Shown: positions 1-11,459 of the stretch, in pieces
Layout: every line of letters begins with the position of its first letter
Numbering within the stretch: the first letter of the stretch is position 1
Assembly: GCA_963932145.1 (NCBI GenBank)
Contig: OZ010572.1
Span: 87,799,660 to 87,863,659, forward strand
Direction of reading: 5' to 3'
Origin: Acanthosepion lycidas
Lineage: Eukaryota > Mollusca > Cephalopoda > Sepiida > Sepiidae
DNA: 64,000 bases
Translations under genes and position numbers: made by a program
Notes under the pieces: model-generated
Database searches by the model: none
What the model saw: only the letters and a program-made list of their open reading frames with translations
Told to the model about the DNA's origin: nothing

Positions 1-540
1 TCCACCATTGTTGATATCTGATTTGACCAGAATCCAACAGAGACCTTCTGCTCCATCAATGTTCACTCTCTACACCTAATCTCTTGTCACCATCTTGGCA
101 AATACCATGAATCAAACCATCACAGTTGACCTTGATTGACTAACCCTGCCAACCCATTTTATCAGGCTGTTCAGCTTCAGCATTCTCCACATCACACAAC
201 TACCAGCCCATCAAACACCTCATTGGTGCTGATTTTAACCATCAAGAAGGGCATACATCAAACCCCACCAACAGCTAATCTGCTCCAGACCTATCCTTTG
301 ACCCCCAAACTGTGACATCAGCCATCCAATCCAAGAAATGGTCAACTTCAAGCCCTACTCACAATAACTTTACACTTAATCACTTTCCTGACCAACAGCA
401 ACTGAAGAAACACACATGAACAGTTTTTGCCAAATTTCAAATAACTATGTATATATTATGTTTATTTGATGAATATATGCTGTTATAAGCATTTAGTTGC
501 AAAGGAAAGGAACAAACAAGGATTAAATTTCTAAGTTTTA
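1..540. repeat. Dispersed repeat, related to the sequence at 63690-63830
   Basis: Two blocks recur at the far end of the window. Block X (around 428-470, GCCAAATTTCAAATAACTAT) reappears as its reverse complement at 63764-63788. Block Y (around 480-532, containing CAAAGGAAAGGAACAAAC) reappears in the same orientation at 63690-63745. Sequence 1-420 is less AT-rich than its surroundings and looks like the body of a retroposon, but no frame is recognisable. Confidence 0.6.
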
Positions 541-1066
541 AATGTTTTTCCTTGGTAATAAAGTCTTTGCGTGCTTGAAATATATCTAGGTACATGTAAT
601 TTAAAAAAAAAAGAAAAAAAGAGCAATTTGTGTTGAAAGGGAAAGAATAAAACGTGACTGAAACTGGAGATAAAAGTTACTTAACTTTTTGGTGAATAAC
701 TAAAAATCCAATCAGTTAATTTGTATGAATATGCAATAGTAAATGTCTTGAAAGGCAGGATATTAATCTTTCTCTTTTCTTCCTTTATTTTGACATGTAT
801 CTTTTACATATAGTTAATGTTGGTATAGTTGTAAACACATATAAATGTAAACACATGTAAATGTAATTTTAATTTCATGTGAATGTAATTTTAATTTCTA
901 AGTATGTTAGTTAAAAGTTATTAAAATTTAAATAACTTAATTATAGATGTGAGAAAGATGAAACTTTGCAAAATGGCAATTTGATGTTTTCAATATGTAA
1001 ATGTTTACTTTTTATGTAAATCATGAGCTAACTAAATTCTACTTTTCTTCTTTCATTAATAATCTA
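541..1066. other. AT-rich spacer
   Basis: No gene, RNA or mobile-element signature seen. Contains an A-run near 601-620 and short direct repeats of an ACACATGTAAATGTAA-type motif around 834-890. Confidence 0.6.
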
Positions 1067-1167
1067 TTAGGTTGGTGCAAAATAATGACGTAATAATGTC
1101 GTTTTTTGACGTATTTTTTAACGTCAAAAAACGACATTATTCCGTCATTATTTTTGCACCGACCTAA
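1067..1167. mobile_element. Palindromic mariner-type MITE with TA target duplication
   Basis: A 101-bp near-perfect palindrome flanked by TA at 1065-1066 and 1168-1169. The terminal sequence TTAGGTTGGTGCAAAA is the known TIR of irritans-type mariners (as in human MADE1/Hsmar1). Left and right arms of about 46 nt differ at only a few positions, so a strong hairpin is expected. It is non-autonomous: there is no coding room. Confidence 0.9.
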
Positions 1168-1169
1168 TA

Positions 1170-3590
1170 TATATATATATAAATAAAGTGCAGTGCATGT
1201 GTGTTCATTGTTTTTTCAATCTTGGTGAATCGTAAACAACCTGAAGCAACATGTAGTAACTACTGTCATTACACGTGATTTACAATGAAATAAAAATAAC
1301 TCATTTAAAGTTAAATTTAAAAATATTGAACGGAGTGAAATATTTAAAAGTCAATTCCGTATTAAAGGTTTAACTTTAATTTTGCTTTTCATTACAGTTG
1401 AAATTGATATCATCAAATTAGATGCTGTATTTAAAACAAGTGGGGTACAGTACATTGCTCGTATGATTTTTTTTTTCTTTTTCTACAACTTGTACTATGA
1501 CATAGTTGAAATATTACATAGTTTGGGTCCCTAATGTCTTTTAAGAGTGACTTTATGAAGGGATCATAAAGAATGGTAATTTTAAAAGAAAATAAAATTT
1601 GCACACACGGAGATCGGTTGCATATATGAAGAAAGATTATGCTGAATTAAGGTGTTAAATAAAGATAAAATAATTTTATGTACATAGGATGCTAAAGGTA
1701 AAAGACTAAGGCTCAAAAGCCCTCCGCAGGAGCTAGCCTAAAGTCCACCCGAAAGCTGGCTTCTCAGCTAGTATTTATTCTGTTTGAAGTTGATCAACTT
1801 ATATAAAATGTTTTAATGGTGTATCTGTTATAATTTAAGACTTAAGAGTATAAAACTGATTTTTTTATCAAATTTTAATTTTATAGACTTTCATAATTAT
1901 GTCATTATAGAACATATATAATAATTGGTAAAACATAAAGTAAAAATAACTTCCAAAATAATCATTAATTTTTCTTGGTTAATTATTTATTATGAACCAT
2001 ATATAATATTTTTTAAATGCCATATCACTTTTAGAACAGAGGTGATCATGACCTTCATAGTTTCCTTTTCTTTATTATCTGGGAATTATCATTACTACTT
2101 TGTTTTAAATTCCTTAAGTAATTTTGATGTTTACTATTGCACATTTAACTTTAAAAAAATTATACTTTTATAAAGAAAATTTCCTTGATTCTTTTCATAT
2201 AATTTTTAATTTAAACTATAATTTGTGGCAAGAAAATGTCTAATATTTATAAACTGTTATATGCTTTGTAATAGATAATTCATAAATTATTCTTTTTCTT
2301 ACACAATAATTTAGATCTAAATAAAAATTATCATAGAATTTGATTTAAATTATAAGTGGATAAATTATGTTTGAATTGTATGCATGAAAACTGAATGCAA
2401 AGATGTTCATAAATTAAACTGTTGGCATTTTAAATTCTCTCTCTCTCTCTCTCTCACACAGAGCTAACTCACTAGCTAGATTGAGATAAATCATTAATCT
2501 TCAGTTTTGAATGCTTGTGGAGTTATTAAAATATTTAATGATTTTTTTTGTTTAAATAAAATATGATAGCTTGAGAATCAGCCATTGATAAATATAATTG
2601 AGGTAAAGATAGTGGGACACAGATGGTCAAATTTATTTTTCATTGAACTGAAAGATAATATTATTTCAATACAGTACCATACAATTCTCTGTTTTTGAAT
2701 GTTTTTCTTTTCCTTATACTTCCAGACTGCAATCTGTGGAATATATCGAGTTGCAAGGCTCTAAAAATACTTTGGGTAAGTTCTATTTGTATAATATTTT
2801 ATTTTTTGGAACCTTTTATGAATGCATAAAACATAACCTTTGCTTAAAAATCAATTTTTATAGACAGGTCAGTAATTATTTACTGCAGAGATAAGTTTTG
2901 AACTTTGTGATTTTTCTTTCATTAATTTGTTGGAAAAATATTTGAGAAATGGAAATATTTTTTTTAGGAATTTTTCTCTGATGTATAAATTTGTCATGTC
3001 AGTATTATTTGAGTATTTTAAAGAGATTGATTATGATGACATCTAGTTTGATTGATATTTATAGTATCTGAATAAACAGTAAGTTTTGTAAATAATAACT
3101 GTCTACTGGAGTAAAGCCTTTTCTTCTTATTTGAAATGAAATTTATCCCATTATGTACAAAAATCAAAACTGAACATTCATAGCTATTGACTATCCAGAA
3201 TATACTTTTAATTTGAATAGCAAAAATTGTGAAAAGTTTAGTGTGTCTTGGTAACTTTTATATAACACAAATTAATGATATCTGTAATACTTTTAAACAG
3301 CAAGTAAGTCTTGGAAAAATACAATTACCACTAAATTTCTAGATTTTCAAAAATGTCCTTTGCCCAGCCTTACAGGTCTTATTTTAAAAGTAAGAGATTA
3401 TGTTATAGCATTTTAAAGTGTTATAATGATAGTTGAAGTACAAAGGAATTTTAGTTCAGTTAAAAAATGACTAACTTATGAATTTAGAAATTTTGTTAGT
3501 ATTATTACAAACATATGTATGGTAGCACAGATGAACAAGTGAAATAACAACACTACCAGTGAGGCAAAAGGGAAAAAAAGAAAAGAATTG
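1170..3590. other. AT-rich region without recognised gene
   Basis: Low-complexity AT-rich DNA with a (CT)n tract at 2437-2455. An 82-codon open frame at 1925-2173 is AT-driven and matches nothing known. A less AT-rich patch at 1690-1770 may be part of a repeat. Confidence 0.55.
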
Positions 3591-3595
3591 TAAAT

Positions 3596-3980
3596 ATAAA
3601 ATTCTTTTGTATTGCTGATACAGTGGATGCATGCAGAATGTTCCTAAATGTGGTCAAAAGCAGCAACTTTGAAGGAAGGGAAGAGTTTGTAAGGTCTGAA
3701 GTTGATTGTTGGATCAGTTGACTGAGGTCACAGTGGTGATGTCAAGAGAGAGAGGTCTGGAGTGGATTAGTGAAGCTTGCTGTTTACCTTGAATATGACT
3801 TTACTGATACAGAAGATGCAAGCAGAATATCTATTTGGGTATGGTGTAGGTGTTTGGAGGAAGGTGGGTGCCCAGTTTGATGTGTGTGTCAGCTCAGTTC
3901 ACCAAGCAATGGTGATGATGTCAAGAGCCCGTTTGTCTTGCTTCATTCTAGTCATTTATGAGTGGCTTTCTTAAAAGCAA
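3596..3980. repeat. Imperfect tandem duplication, about 180-bp unit
   Basis: The segments starting near 3614 (GCTGATACAGTGGATGCA) and 3801 (ACTGATACAGAAGATGCA) continue in parallel. Both end in GTGATGTCAAGAG / GTGATGATGTCAAGAG. The region is less AT-rich than its flanks. No protein is recognisable. Confidence 0.5.
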
Positions 3981-5150
3981 CTCTGGTTGCTCCTGAACAA
4001 ATCTTCTTTGGCAGCAATGTTTGTGATTGACTTCTATTTTAGATTTTTGTGGGGATTTGTTTTATAGGCTAGATGTGATGCTCGGAGCCCTTGTGCAAAG
4101 GACAACTTTTTTATTTTGGGTTTTGCATTCTTAGAGCTCATATCCAGCTGACATGTAGAGCAAATCAGAAAGAGATCTAATTTCCAGCAGAGTATAACAG
4201 TATCTTAAGGTTAAAAATAATATGATAATATGCTAAGAGATATTTATTGCACAATACTGCCAACCTTGGTACAAAACTGTGTCTCATTAGCATACAGAGA
4301 AGACTAACCTCTTTTTCAGTGATTTGTGAGACCAACATGCTCACCACTGTATTGCCATAAATGATTAAAAAATTTAAGTTCATTTGATAATTTTGTTTTG
4401 CTATATACATAGATATTTTGGTTTTACTAGTCTGTGATTGAAGTTATAGTAAATTTCAAAATATAAATTGAATAGGCAAAAGAGTACTGTAGTGTGGTTG
4501 CCAGGGTAATAGATTTCTTTGCCCAAGAACAGTCAGTATAAGTGATATAAATGTTGATGTTGATTGAGTAAAAAATTAAAACAAATACTATCATTTATAT
4601 ATCGGTTCTCAACTAATCTATATACATATAAAATGTAATATCTATCTATCTATCTATCTTGTGTATGTGTGGGTGTGTAACATTTTTTCCAGAGTGCATA
4701 GAAATTATGCTCTGATCTGTTATTTATGTATCTTTCAACAGTGATAAGATGTATTACATAGCCAGTTTCATATATGACCCAACAAAAAAAAATGCTTGAT
4801 CCTCATGGTTGCTTTAGGTGAGGTGTAGTTGCAGATTTGAGAGCCCCAAGAATAGGCTCAACATGTTATGCATCTCACCCAAAGAAAGAGACTACAAATG
4901 AGTAGAGAAATACTCTGCAGCCAAAAGGCCAGAAAGTTTTATACTGATCCAGAAGTGCTGGGGAGCAATACTTTAATTGTAAACAGAATGCAAGGATACT
5001 CTGATCCCAAGCAGAGGTTCTAGGGAGCAATACTTTAATCCTAAGCATTGAATCTAAATATGTATACTCACATATGTATAGGATGAGTCAGTAATATAAT
5101 ATTCAATAACTGTCATTACAAATCAGGAGAAAATTACTTTAGTTGATATA
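3981..5150. other. Spacer with (ATCT)n and short direct repeats
   Basis: An (ATCT) tetranucleotide tract lies at 4637-4660. The phrase GGGAGCAATACTTTAAT occurs twice (about 4961 and 5016) within a short imperfect duplication. No gene seen. Confidence 0.5.
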
Positions 5151-5151
5151 A

Positions 5152-5195
<44 letters not shown>

Positions 5196-5281
5196 TTGTA
5201 AAAAAATGAAATTGTTAGAAAGAGAAAAAAACTTGTAAGATAAGAATTGGGAAAAAGTAAATATATAGGAAAAAATAAATA

Positions 5282-5361
<80 letters not shown>

Positions 5362-5362
5362 A
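5152..5362. repeat. Compound (TC)n, (TA)n and (TG)n microsatellites
   Basis: (TC)n at about 5152-5174 runs into (TA)n. A second (TA)n of about 50 nt at 5287-5336 runs into (TG)n to 5360. The open frame across this array on the - strand is an artefact of the repeat. Confidence 0.9.
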
Positions 5363-5499
5363 ATTGGGCAGCAATCCCTCTTTTATAAAAGTTTCATTAT
5401 AATTTATGTCCAGAAAAGAAAAAAAATATCAATTGTTTTTAATGAAATGTGTGTGTGTATGTGTATGAAATATGTTGTTTTTTTTGGGGGGGGGAGGGG

Positions 5500-5900
5500 T
5501 ATGATACACTGAAAGGAGTGGTCAGATTCTAAAAAATTCTAGGAAGAGGCATGCCAGTATTTCACCAAGCCGTAAGCCCATTGACAGTCCAAATTTCTGT
5601 CTAAAATTTTCACCCAAAAGTGAAATGACATTAGTTTGTAATATTCTTATAATTTTGTCTGTTGGTAGTGGGAGGTTGATTTTTTACTTTTTAAAAAATG
5701 CCTTGAGCATTTGGTAATGAGTATGTTTGCATATAGGGATTTGATATCCAAGCTAGTGATGTTACTAATTGCCATGTCTAAGGATTTAATCAGTTGATAG
5801 GATCACCGGAATTTTTAATGTGTGCTGAACTGGTTGTTCCAATGAGGGGGTTTAAAATTTTTGCTCCAGCTTTTGTTAACTTTGTCTTGCTATTTACCCA
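5500..5900 (-). mobile_element. Penelope-like element RT fragment (decayed)
   Basis: On the - strand around 5530-5600 a broken frame reads GLSMGLRLGEILACLFLEF. This matches the reverse transcriptase motif GLPMGSPLS.xLA of Penelope-like elements. The + strand sequence is alignable by eye over about 380 nt with 26030-26430. Stops and indels show that it is dead. Confidence 0.65.
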
Positions 5901-5954
5901 TAGCTGTGGGGGGGGGGAGAAGAAGAGGATTCATACCTTTCCCAAGGGTATTAG

Positions 5955-6050
5955 CATGTAAGTGAATGTAATTGATTTGACTGGAATTCGAACTTGGCTT
6001 TCTGACTCCTCAATCCAAGTCACTATCCATTACTCCACTTGGGTTTCTTA
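5955..6050 (-). repeat. tRNA-derived SINE relic
   Basis: Read on the - strand, an A-box-like GTAATGGATAGTGACTTGG is followed about 40 nt later by a B-box-like AGTTCGAATTCC. Spacing and order fit a pol III tRNA-type promoter. There is no complete cloverleaf, so it is not a functional tRNA. Confidence 0.5.
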
Positions 6051-6334
6051 AGAAGAACATTATAAAGATTTGGAACTAAAAATAAAACACATAAACTGAA
6101 ATATAAGTAGCAAACACATTTACAAAATTTCATGTATGATGAATTAATGAATGATTATTTGTGTTGTTATTGAAACAAGCAAGCATTTAATATCTTTATA
6201 ATAATGCATTTCAGATTGATATTTTCCCATTTTAAGAAATATTGAATATAAAAGCTTTTATATAAAGTTCTATATGGGAGAATTTCAATATATCAAAACA
6301 ATGTTAGGCAAATGAATGACAAAGTGGAAAAAAT

Positions 6335-6385
6335 TCTGTGTAATATATTTTATCTGCTACAAAGACTTCATCAGACTAAAATAAT
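6335..6385 (-). ncRNA. Decayed hammerhead-like motif (Penelope-associated)
   Basis: The - strand contains CTGATGAAGTC (6364-6374), then a diverged stem and TTTTTTCCACTTTG. This is the same order as at 30550-30601. The second catalytic segment reads TAAAA instead of GAAA, so it should be inactive. It is a homologous relic. Confidence 0.45.
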
Positions 6386-6389
6386 GTTT

Positions 6390-7440
6390 TTGTTAATGGA
6401 ATTACATATGTGTAGGAGAGGGAGGGGAAGCAAGGTTATAAAAATGCAAGTGTTGATTATAATTATGTACTGACAGGAAATGCTGAAGATGTTTGAATGC
6501 TGAAATTTAAAAGCTTTAAATTTAAAAATGGCTATGTAATCTGATTTAATTCAGTTTTCTTATGCCTTTGTTTTTATCACTATTATTATTATTAAATATC
6601 CTACATCATGACAATAGAACATCTGCCAAAAAAGATGAAATAATGTAAGAACCTAGATGCAAATTTACTGTGAATGATCTAGTGATCAATACATTTTCTA
6701 TACACTTTCGCCTTAGTTAATTATTTTCTTTATTAATTAAAGTAGCATTTTTTACAGCAAAATTATGGTTAGACTCATTATGGTGAGCAATTAAGGCATT
6801 GAGTGTGTTGTTTTGTAAAATATCCCTTTTCTGTTCTATAATCTTTTATTTAAATTTCTAGAGGTTTCTCCTATGTATTCCTTGTAGCAATCATTACAGG
6901 TGATAGAGTAAATTCCTGATTAAAGTTATAAAATGCTACCTTATTTGCAGTATTTTCTCAACTTTTCATGACTTTTTGTCCTTTTCTTATTTTAAGATTG
7001 TAGATACCAGACATTGATTCAATTAATCTGTTTTTATGGAGTTGTTTGCTTTATTAAAAATTTCTTAAATTAAAAAAAATACAATCATCACTAATATAAA
7101 CACATGAATTTGAATACTTATTTTGTGAATAAGTGTCTGTGTGGGCTAGAAAATAGTTAACCAATAAAAAAGAAGAAAAAGGTGTGAAGAAGTGCTAGTG
7201 TTACAATACTCATATAGGCTATATAATTACTGACAGAATATTTTTTAAAGATAAGAACATAGAATTATTAGTTGAAAGATATGAGGCCTTATATTAGTTT
7301 TTGGAGATGCATTGTCACATTAATGTCATTTATTACAATCTTCTTTTTTATGTGCCATGTTCTTTTAGGACGTCAGTTCTCCACAACTTCCTCTCCTTTG
7401 TAGCTCTTAGTAATGTTTGCCTTTGTGCTATCACGCTCAC
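6390..7440. other. AT-rich spacer
   Basis: No gene, element boundary or RNA recognised. Contains a short (ATT)n near 6580. Confidence 0.55.
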
Positions 7441-7900
7441 TGTTTGTTCTGATACTTACCTGGCACATGTCAGAGGGTATCCCCCAGATGAGGCTATGCC
7501 CGAAGAGCAGAGTCTTGTCTTGGGAAACTGACTCTGTTTTTATGTGGTCTATAGGTAATTTTTGCCCGAGCATACAGGTTCGATACCCCACTTTAAAACT
7601 CAGCCTTGTGCTACATCTTATTGCATGGGGCAGTGAGTAAATTGGCTTGCTTCAGCAATTAGTTGGAGATTCGTCTCCAGCTAAGCTAGTCAAACTCTCT
7701 ACCTTCGGGTGGAGAGGAACCCAGACGAGACTATGCCGAAGGGTAGAGTCTCATCTGGGGTGACAGACAGCTACCTGACCCCGATTTTACAGGGGTCAAT
7801 GAGGAATTTTTGCCCAAACTTATGGGCTCAGTTTTATCCCGCATTAAAAAATTCTGCCTCGCGGGGTGGTGAGGTAAATAACCTCACTGTTTGTTCTACC
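7441..7900 (+). repeat. Dispersed repeat family, two tandem copies with a B-box-like motif
   Basis: Copy one (about 7465-7640) and copy two (about 7709-7885) share the segments GACTATGCCGAAGG / GGCTATGCCCGAAG and AATTTTTGCCC, and a similar tail. Copy one contains GGTTCGATACC, a good pol III B box. The tail (CCCCACTTTAAAACTC...) resembles the - strand of 24060-24150, so this is the same family as the GC-rich element there. The overlapping short frames are not genes. Confidence 0.6.
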
Positions 7901-7950
7901 ATTCATTTACACAAGCTTGTTAGGTAGTGACTGGCTGCTTTCATCTGTCT

Positions 7951-8230
7951 CTAAAATATTTTATGAGTGTTAAATTCTCCAAGGTCTGTTATTATTATGC
8001 ATCCTAGAAATTTTTCAATTCTAAGTATAAGTGTGCTTTTTGTTTCCATTTTCCTTAAAGCTTTCCTGTTACACACATGTTCAGTCTGTGGTATTCTCAT
8101 TATTCTTCTGTAAAAACACATTTCTGTTGCCTCAAGTTTCTTCTTCTGTGAGAAAATTGTCTGGCTTTGACTACTATATAGGAGGACTGTTATCATATAC
8201 TATTTTTTACCAGAACTCATATTGCAATCT
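7951..8230 (-). mobile_element. LINE endonuclease/RT C-terminal fragment
   Basis: The - strand frame at 7951-8196 reads KKLEATEMCFYRRIMRIP followed by a TEH motif and LRKM. This is the C-terminal signature shared by endonuclease-reverse transcriptase LINE proteins (E(A/T)xEMWFYRRMLRI...). It is truncated at both ends and frameshifted, directly abutting the PLE remnant at 8250. Confidence 0.75.
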
Positions 8231-8249
8231 TCTAAGTTATTACTGCTTT

Positions 8250-8735
8250 TCTCTGGCCCTCCTTATGACTGGTTCCCATACTGTATTCATTTCTATGCTT
8301 GGTCAGCTCAGGAGATTTTTGTGGCCTAGCATACATGCTGTTTCCTTAGGTTTATAAGTTTTCCAATGCTGTTCTTTGTCTATGATTTCAACCTGATCCC
8401 ATAGAAGGAGGTGATCTCTCTTTTCTCTCCATATGTGGTCAGCCATGCCTAATTTTTCCACTTACCCTCATGTTACAGCTTTTTGGTGTTCTTGAAGCCC
8501 TATCTTAAGGGGATGGCCTGTCTCCCCTTTATATTTCTTCCCGCAGCTGCACAGGATGGCATACACACAGTCTTTAGTCATGTTCTCCTATATGGGGGGT
8601 CTTACTCAGGAGAGGTATCTGCGAAGTGACTTCCAGCTTTTGAAGGTTGTCCTGATGTTATATGGACTGCAGATCCATTGTATTTTCTCTGATAACCCTT
8701 TCACATAAGGCAGGCAGACTGTTTTCTGAGTGTTG
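8250..8735 (-). mobile_element. Penelope-like element, 3' part: linker and GIY-YIG endonuclease (decayed)
   Basis: Reading the - strand from 8735 leftward gives KTVCLPYVKGLSEKIQ, then (after a frameshift) VYAILCSCGKKYKGETGHPL, EHQKAV, MADHIWREK and HWKTYKPKETACMLGHKNLL. That is the order of linker, GIY-YIG core and C-terminal tail in Penelope-like retroelements. A stop at about 8606 and another after EHQKAV make it non-coding. Its 5' neighbour segment lies inverted at 8736-9235. Confidence 0.8.
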
Positions 8736-9235
8736 TTGTCCTCACCAGCAATGGCGAATATATACGTGGAATACTTTGAAGAAATGGCATTAGAATCTAT
8801 ATCTCTAAGGCCAACTCTTTGGTTAAGATACATAGACCTTCACACTCTGGCCACACCAGGAAGATGTCCAAGTTCTACTGGACCATATGAACTCAATAAA
8901 ACCTTCAATACAGTTCATGATGGAGAAAGAGAGTAACAACACACTCCCATTCCTGGATGCTCTAATATCTCGAACAGAGCATGGGTTCAAAACATCCGTA
9001 TGCCACAAACCGACATTCACTGGACAGTACCTCAATTTCAACCCCCACCATCTATACAGCATAAAGAAAGGGATTGTCTGCTGCTTACAACACTGAGCAA
9101 AAGTCATAAGTGGTGACCCAGAGACATTAGATAAAGAATTGGTCAGTATAAGCAGTACTCTACAATATAAAAACTACCCTGGGTACATGTGAGCAGCATC
9201 AATTAATACTGGGATAGGTACAAGAAGAGGACAAT
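8736..9235 (+). mobile_element. Penelope-like element, RT segment, inverted relative to its 3' part
   Basis: The + strand reads SPAMANIYVEYFEEMALESI, then WLRYID. A small deletion hits the second Asp of the YxDD catalytic motif. Then, in another frame, TLWPHQEDVQVLLDHMNSIK, NTLPFLDALISRTEHGF, KPTFTGQYLNFNPHH and GIVCCLQH. This is the palm/thumb region of a Penelope RT. It reads away from the endonuclease segment, which starts on the other strand at the same junction (about 8735). Confidence 0.82.
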
Positions 9236-9789
9236 AATTTATTTTAAAAAATGGCAATTTTAAAAAAAATTTTGTTAATAAACCCATCAAAAAAATATTG
9301 ACTTCAGATTCCCTACAAGGCATTTACAATTCAACAAAAGTTTTTGAATAGTTGCACATGACTTTGCAGTTATAAATTACTTATTTACTACAAAATGTAT
9401 TTTTAATAAAAATGATAATATTAAAATTGTATGTGAAAGAAATAATTAAAATATTGGAATTCTGTAAAAACTAATTAAGAAAATTAGAATGTTTCTAACA
9501 TGGTTTCTTTGAAAAATGAAAATTTATGTATAAAGTTTTGAAAGAAAATTGATGTATAAAGTTTTGAAAAAAAAAAAAAAGTTTGGTATTGATGTAATAA
9601 AACCCTACCAAAATATGACAAGATTGTTTAAACTTACTTTAGCAAAATTTTACAAGATGTTATCAAAACCAGCCAAATTTGAATTGAAAATCTGCATAGT
9701 TTGATTTGGATGCTGACTCTTGATTTTTTAACCAATTGAGATAATAAATATAGGTACCTAAGGAATTGATTTCTGAGTCAGTTTTAATC
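9236..9789. other. AT-rich spacer before the LTR element
   Basis: No gene seen. A short duplication (TGTATAAAGTTTTGAAA at about 9526 and 9552) ends in a poly-A run. Confidence 0.5.
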
Positions 9790-10035
9790 TGATATGTCCA
9801 GGAAAGGGATATATTTGTTCAAAGTAGCAAAGTGGTTTTGGACTACTGTAACCGAGTAGGACAATCTAGCAGGTAACCGCAATAGACTGGTCCTCGTCGT
9901 AGGGGTAGGCAATAGGCAAAAACTATAGGCGTAGCCAATAGGCGCCATCTTGTACCTCCATATCAGTCTGTATTTATCGCTGACACCAGCCAATCATGTG
10001 AGGGAGACCCAGGTGTATGCATATTCATTACATCA
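9790..10035 (-). repeat. 3' LTR of the gypsy element
   Basis: 246 bp, bounded TG...CA when read on either strand (TGATATG...ACATCA). It aligns end to end with 13970-14222 apart from a 7-nt deletion. It retains more CpG than the other copy, whose matching sites are mainly TG or CA. Confidence 0.92.
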
Positions 10036-10299
10036 ACTTCCCCTGAGCTAAATTTTCCCGTGAAATTTAGCTTCAATATTTTTTCTTATTAGGGTCTGGA
10101 CTAATAATGGATTGATTTTTTTCCTAAGTCTTTTTCAACTGAATCCTCCTTGCAGTGGTGGCGTTTGACACACTGATACCTCAGGCCTTGAGGTCAGGGA
10201 TACCTCCATTGGCGAATACTGACTTACTGGAACAGGAATTTCAAATGCATCATACAGGACTTCTATTGGAATCTCTTTGGTATTTTCCATGACCTCTGT

Positions 10300-11456
10300 A
10301 GTGTGTCTGGGTCTCAATTGATTCCAATGTCTTTTGCACCAAAATTTATCCCGTTTTATGTCATATATGACTTGTCCAATTCTTTTGGTTATCATTCCTT
10401 CTTCCCAATACATTTTTCCAGCCCTAAGGTTCTTGAAAAAAAACTGTCACCTGGCTTATACGCTTTAGTCATCTGGTTTTCTTTTTTAGCAGTTTTCTTC
10501 ACTGGACAAGGCAACAGCCTGTCAAACACAGAGCATATTTTTCTCGCAAACATTAACTCTGCTGGCGATAACCCTGATGTCGTATTCGAGCTTGGCGTGA
10601 TTCTATATACTGCCAATAATTTCTGAAAACTTCTTTCATTTGTGTCCACGCCTTGGTTTTTCTTCAATGCTTGTTTAAAGGTGTCCATGAATTTTTCCAC
10701 CTGTCCATTCGATCTTGGATGATATACTGGCATTGTCATGTGATCAATGGAAAGGATATACAGAATTGCTTGAATTCTCTTCCTGTAAACTGCGTTCTGT
10801 TGTTTCTGACTAAAGTTTTAGGGAATCCAAAGCGACTAAAAATTTCATTAAGTGCGTTTACTGTATTTGTTGCAGTCGGATGTTTGCACTTAACAATTTC
10901 TGGCCACTTAGTGAAACTGTCCACAATGATCAGGGCCCTGCATAGTCAATATGCAATCGAGTCCATATCTTTGGTCATGGTTGAATCTTTACCTGTGGAT
11001 CCTTTGCTGCCAGTTGACATCCTCTGCACTGTTTCACCAAATTTTGTATGTCTTGGTCCATCCTTGGCCAATAAGTAAAGCCTCACATTAGCAATTTCAT
11101 TCTCAAAATCCCTGGATGGCCAGAATTTCAGAATTTTCTTTTGCAGAGTAACCAGCATTACAACTCTATCTGTGTATAGTAATATCTTTTTTGCAGATTG
11201 AAAAAGGTGACACACTAATTCTTTTTTTAGTTTTCTCGTTCAACCAGACTTGCTTTTTCATTTTTTTGACAAAATCATCGTTCACCGCTGCTTTTTTCAC
11301 GTCTTCTAGCATAACTGGTAGTTCTTTAATAGTGTTGATTTTCTTCTTTGGGTCAAAATACGCTAACGATAAGTCTGCTAATAGAGAGCTCTTTATTTTT
11401 GTAAAAGCCTGTTCGCATTCTTTCGACCATATCCACTTTGTGCCCTTTTTCACCAA
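10300..11456 (-). pseudogene. RNase H-deleted junction and integrase remnant of the gypsy element
   Basis: After the RT connection (WSKECEQAFTKIKSSLLADL, FDPKKK) the frame jumps directly to INTIKELPVMLEDVKKAAV. There are no RNase H motifs between them, so an internal deletion near 11340 is likely. Integrase pieces follow: a zinc-finger region in mixed frames (10946-11215), core motif MDSFTKWPEIVKCKHPTATN (10736-10924), YHPRSNGQVEKFMDTFKQAL with the catalytic Glu (10392-10739), and a C-terminal module ending WNQLRPRH (10135-10413). Confidence 0.8.
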
Positions 11457-11459
11457 ATT

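Noticed and set aside
7441..7900. Protein-coding frames of 68-76 codons on both strands
   Set aside because: They overlap each other and a tandem repeat; no domain; frames not shared between the two repeat copies.
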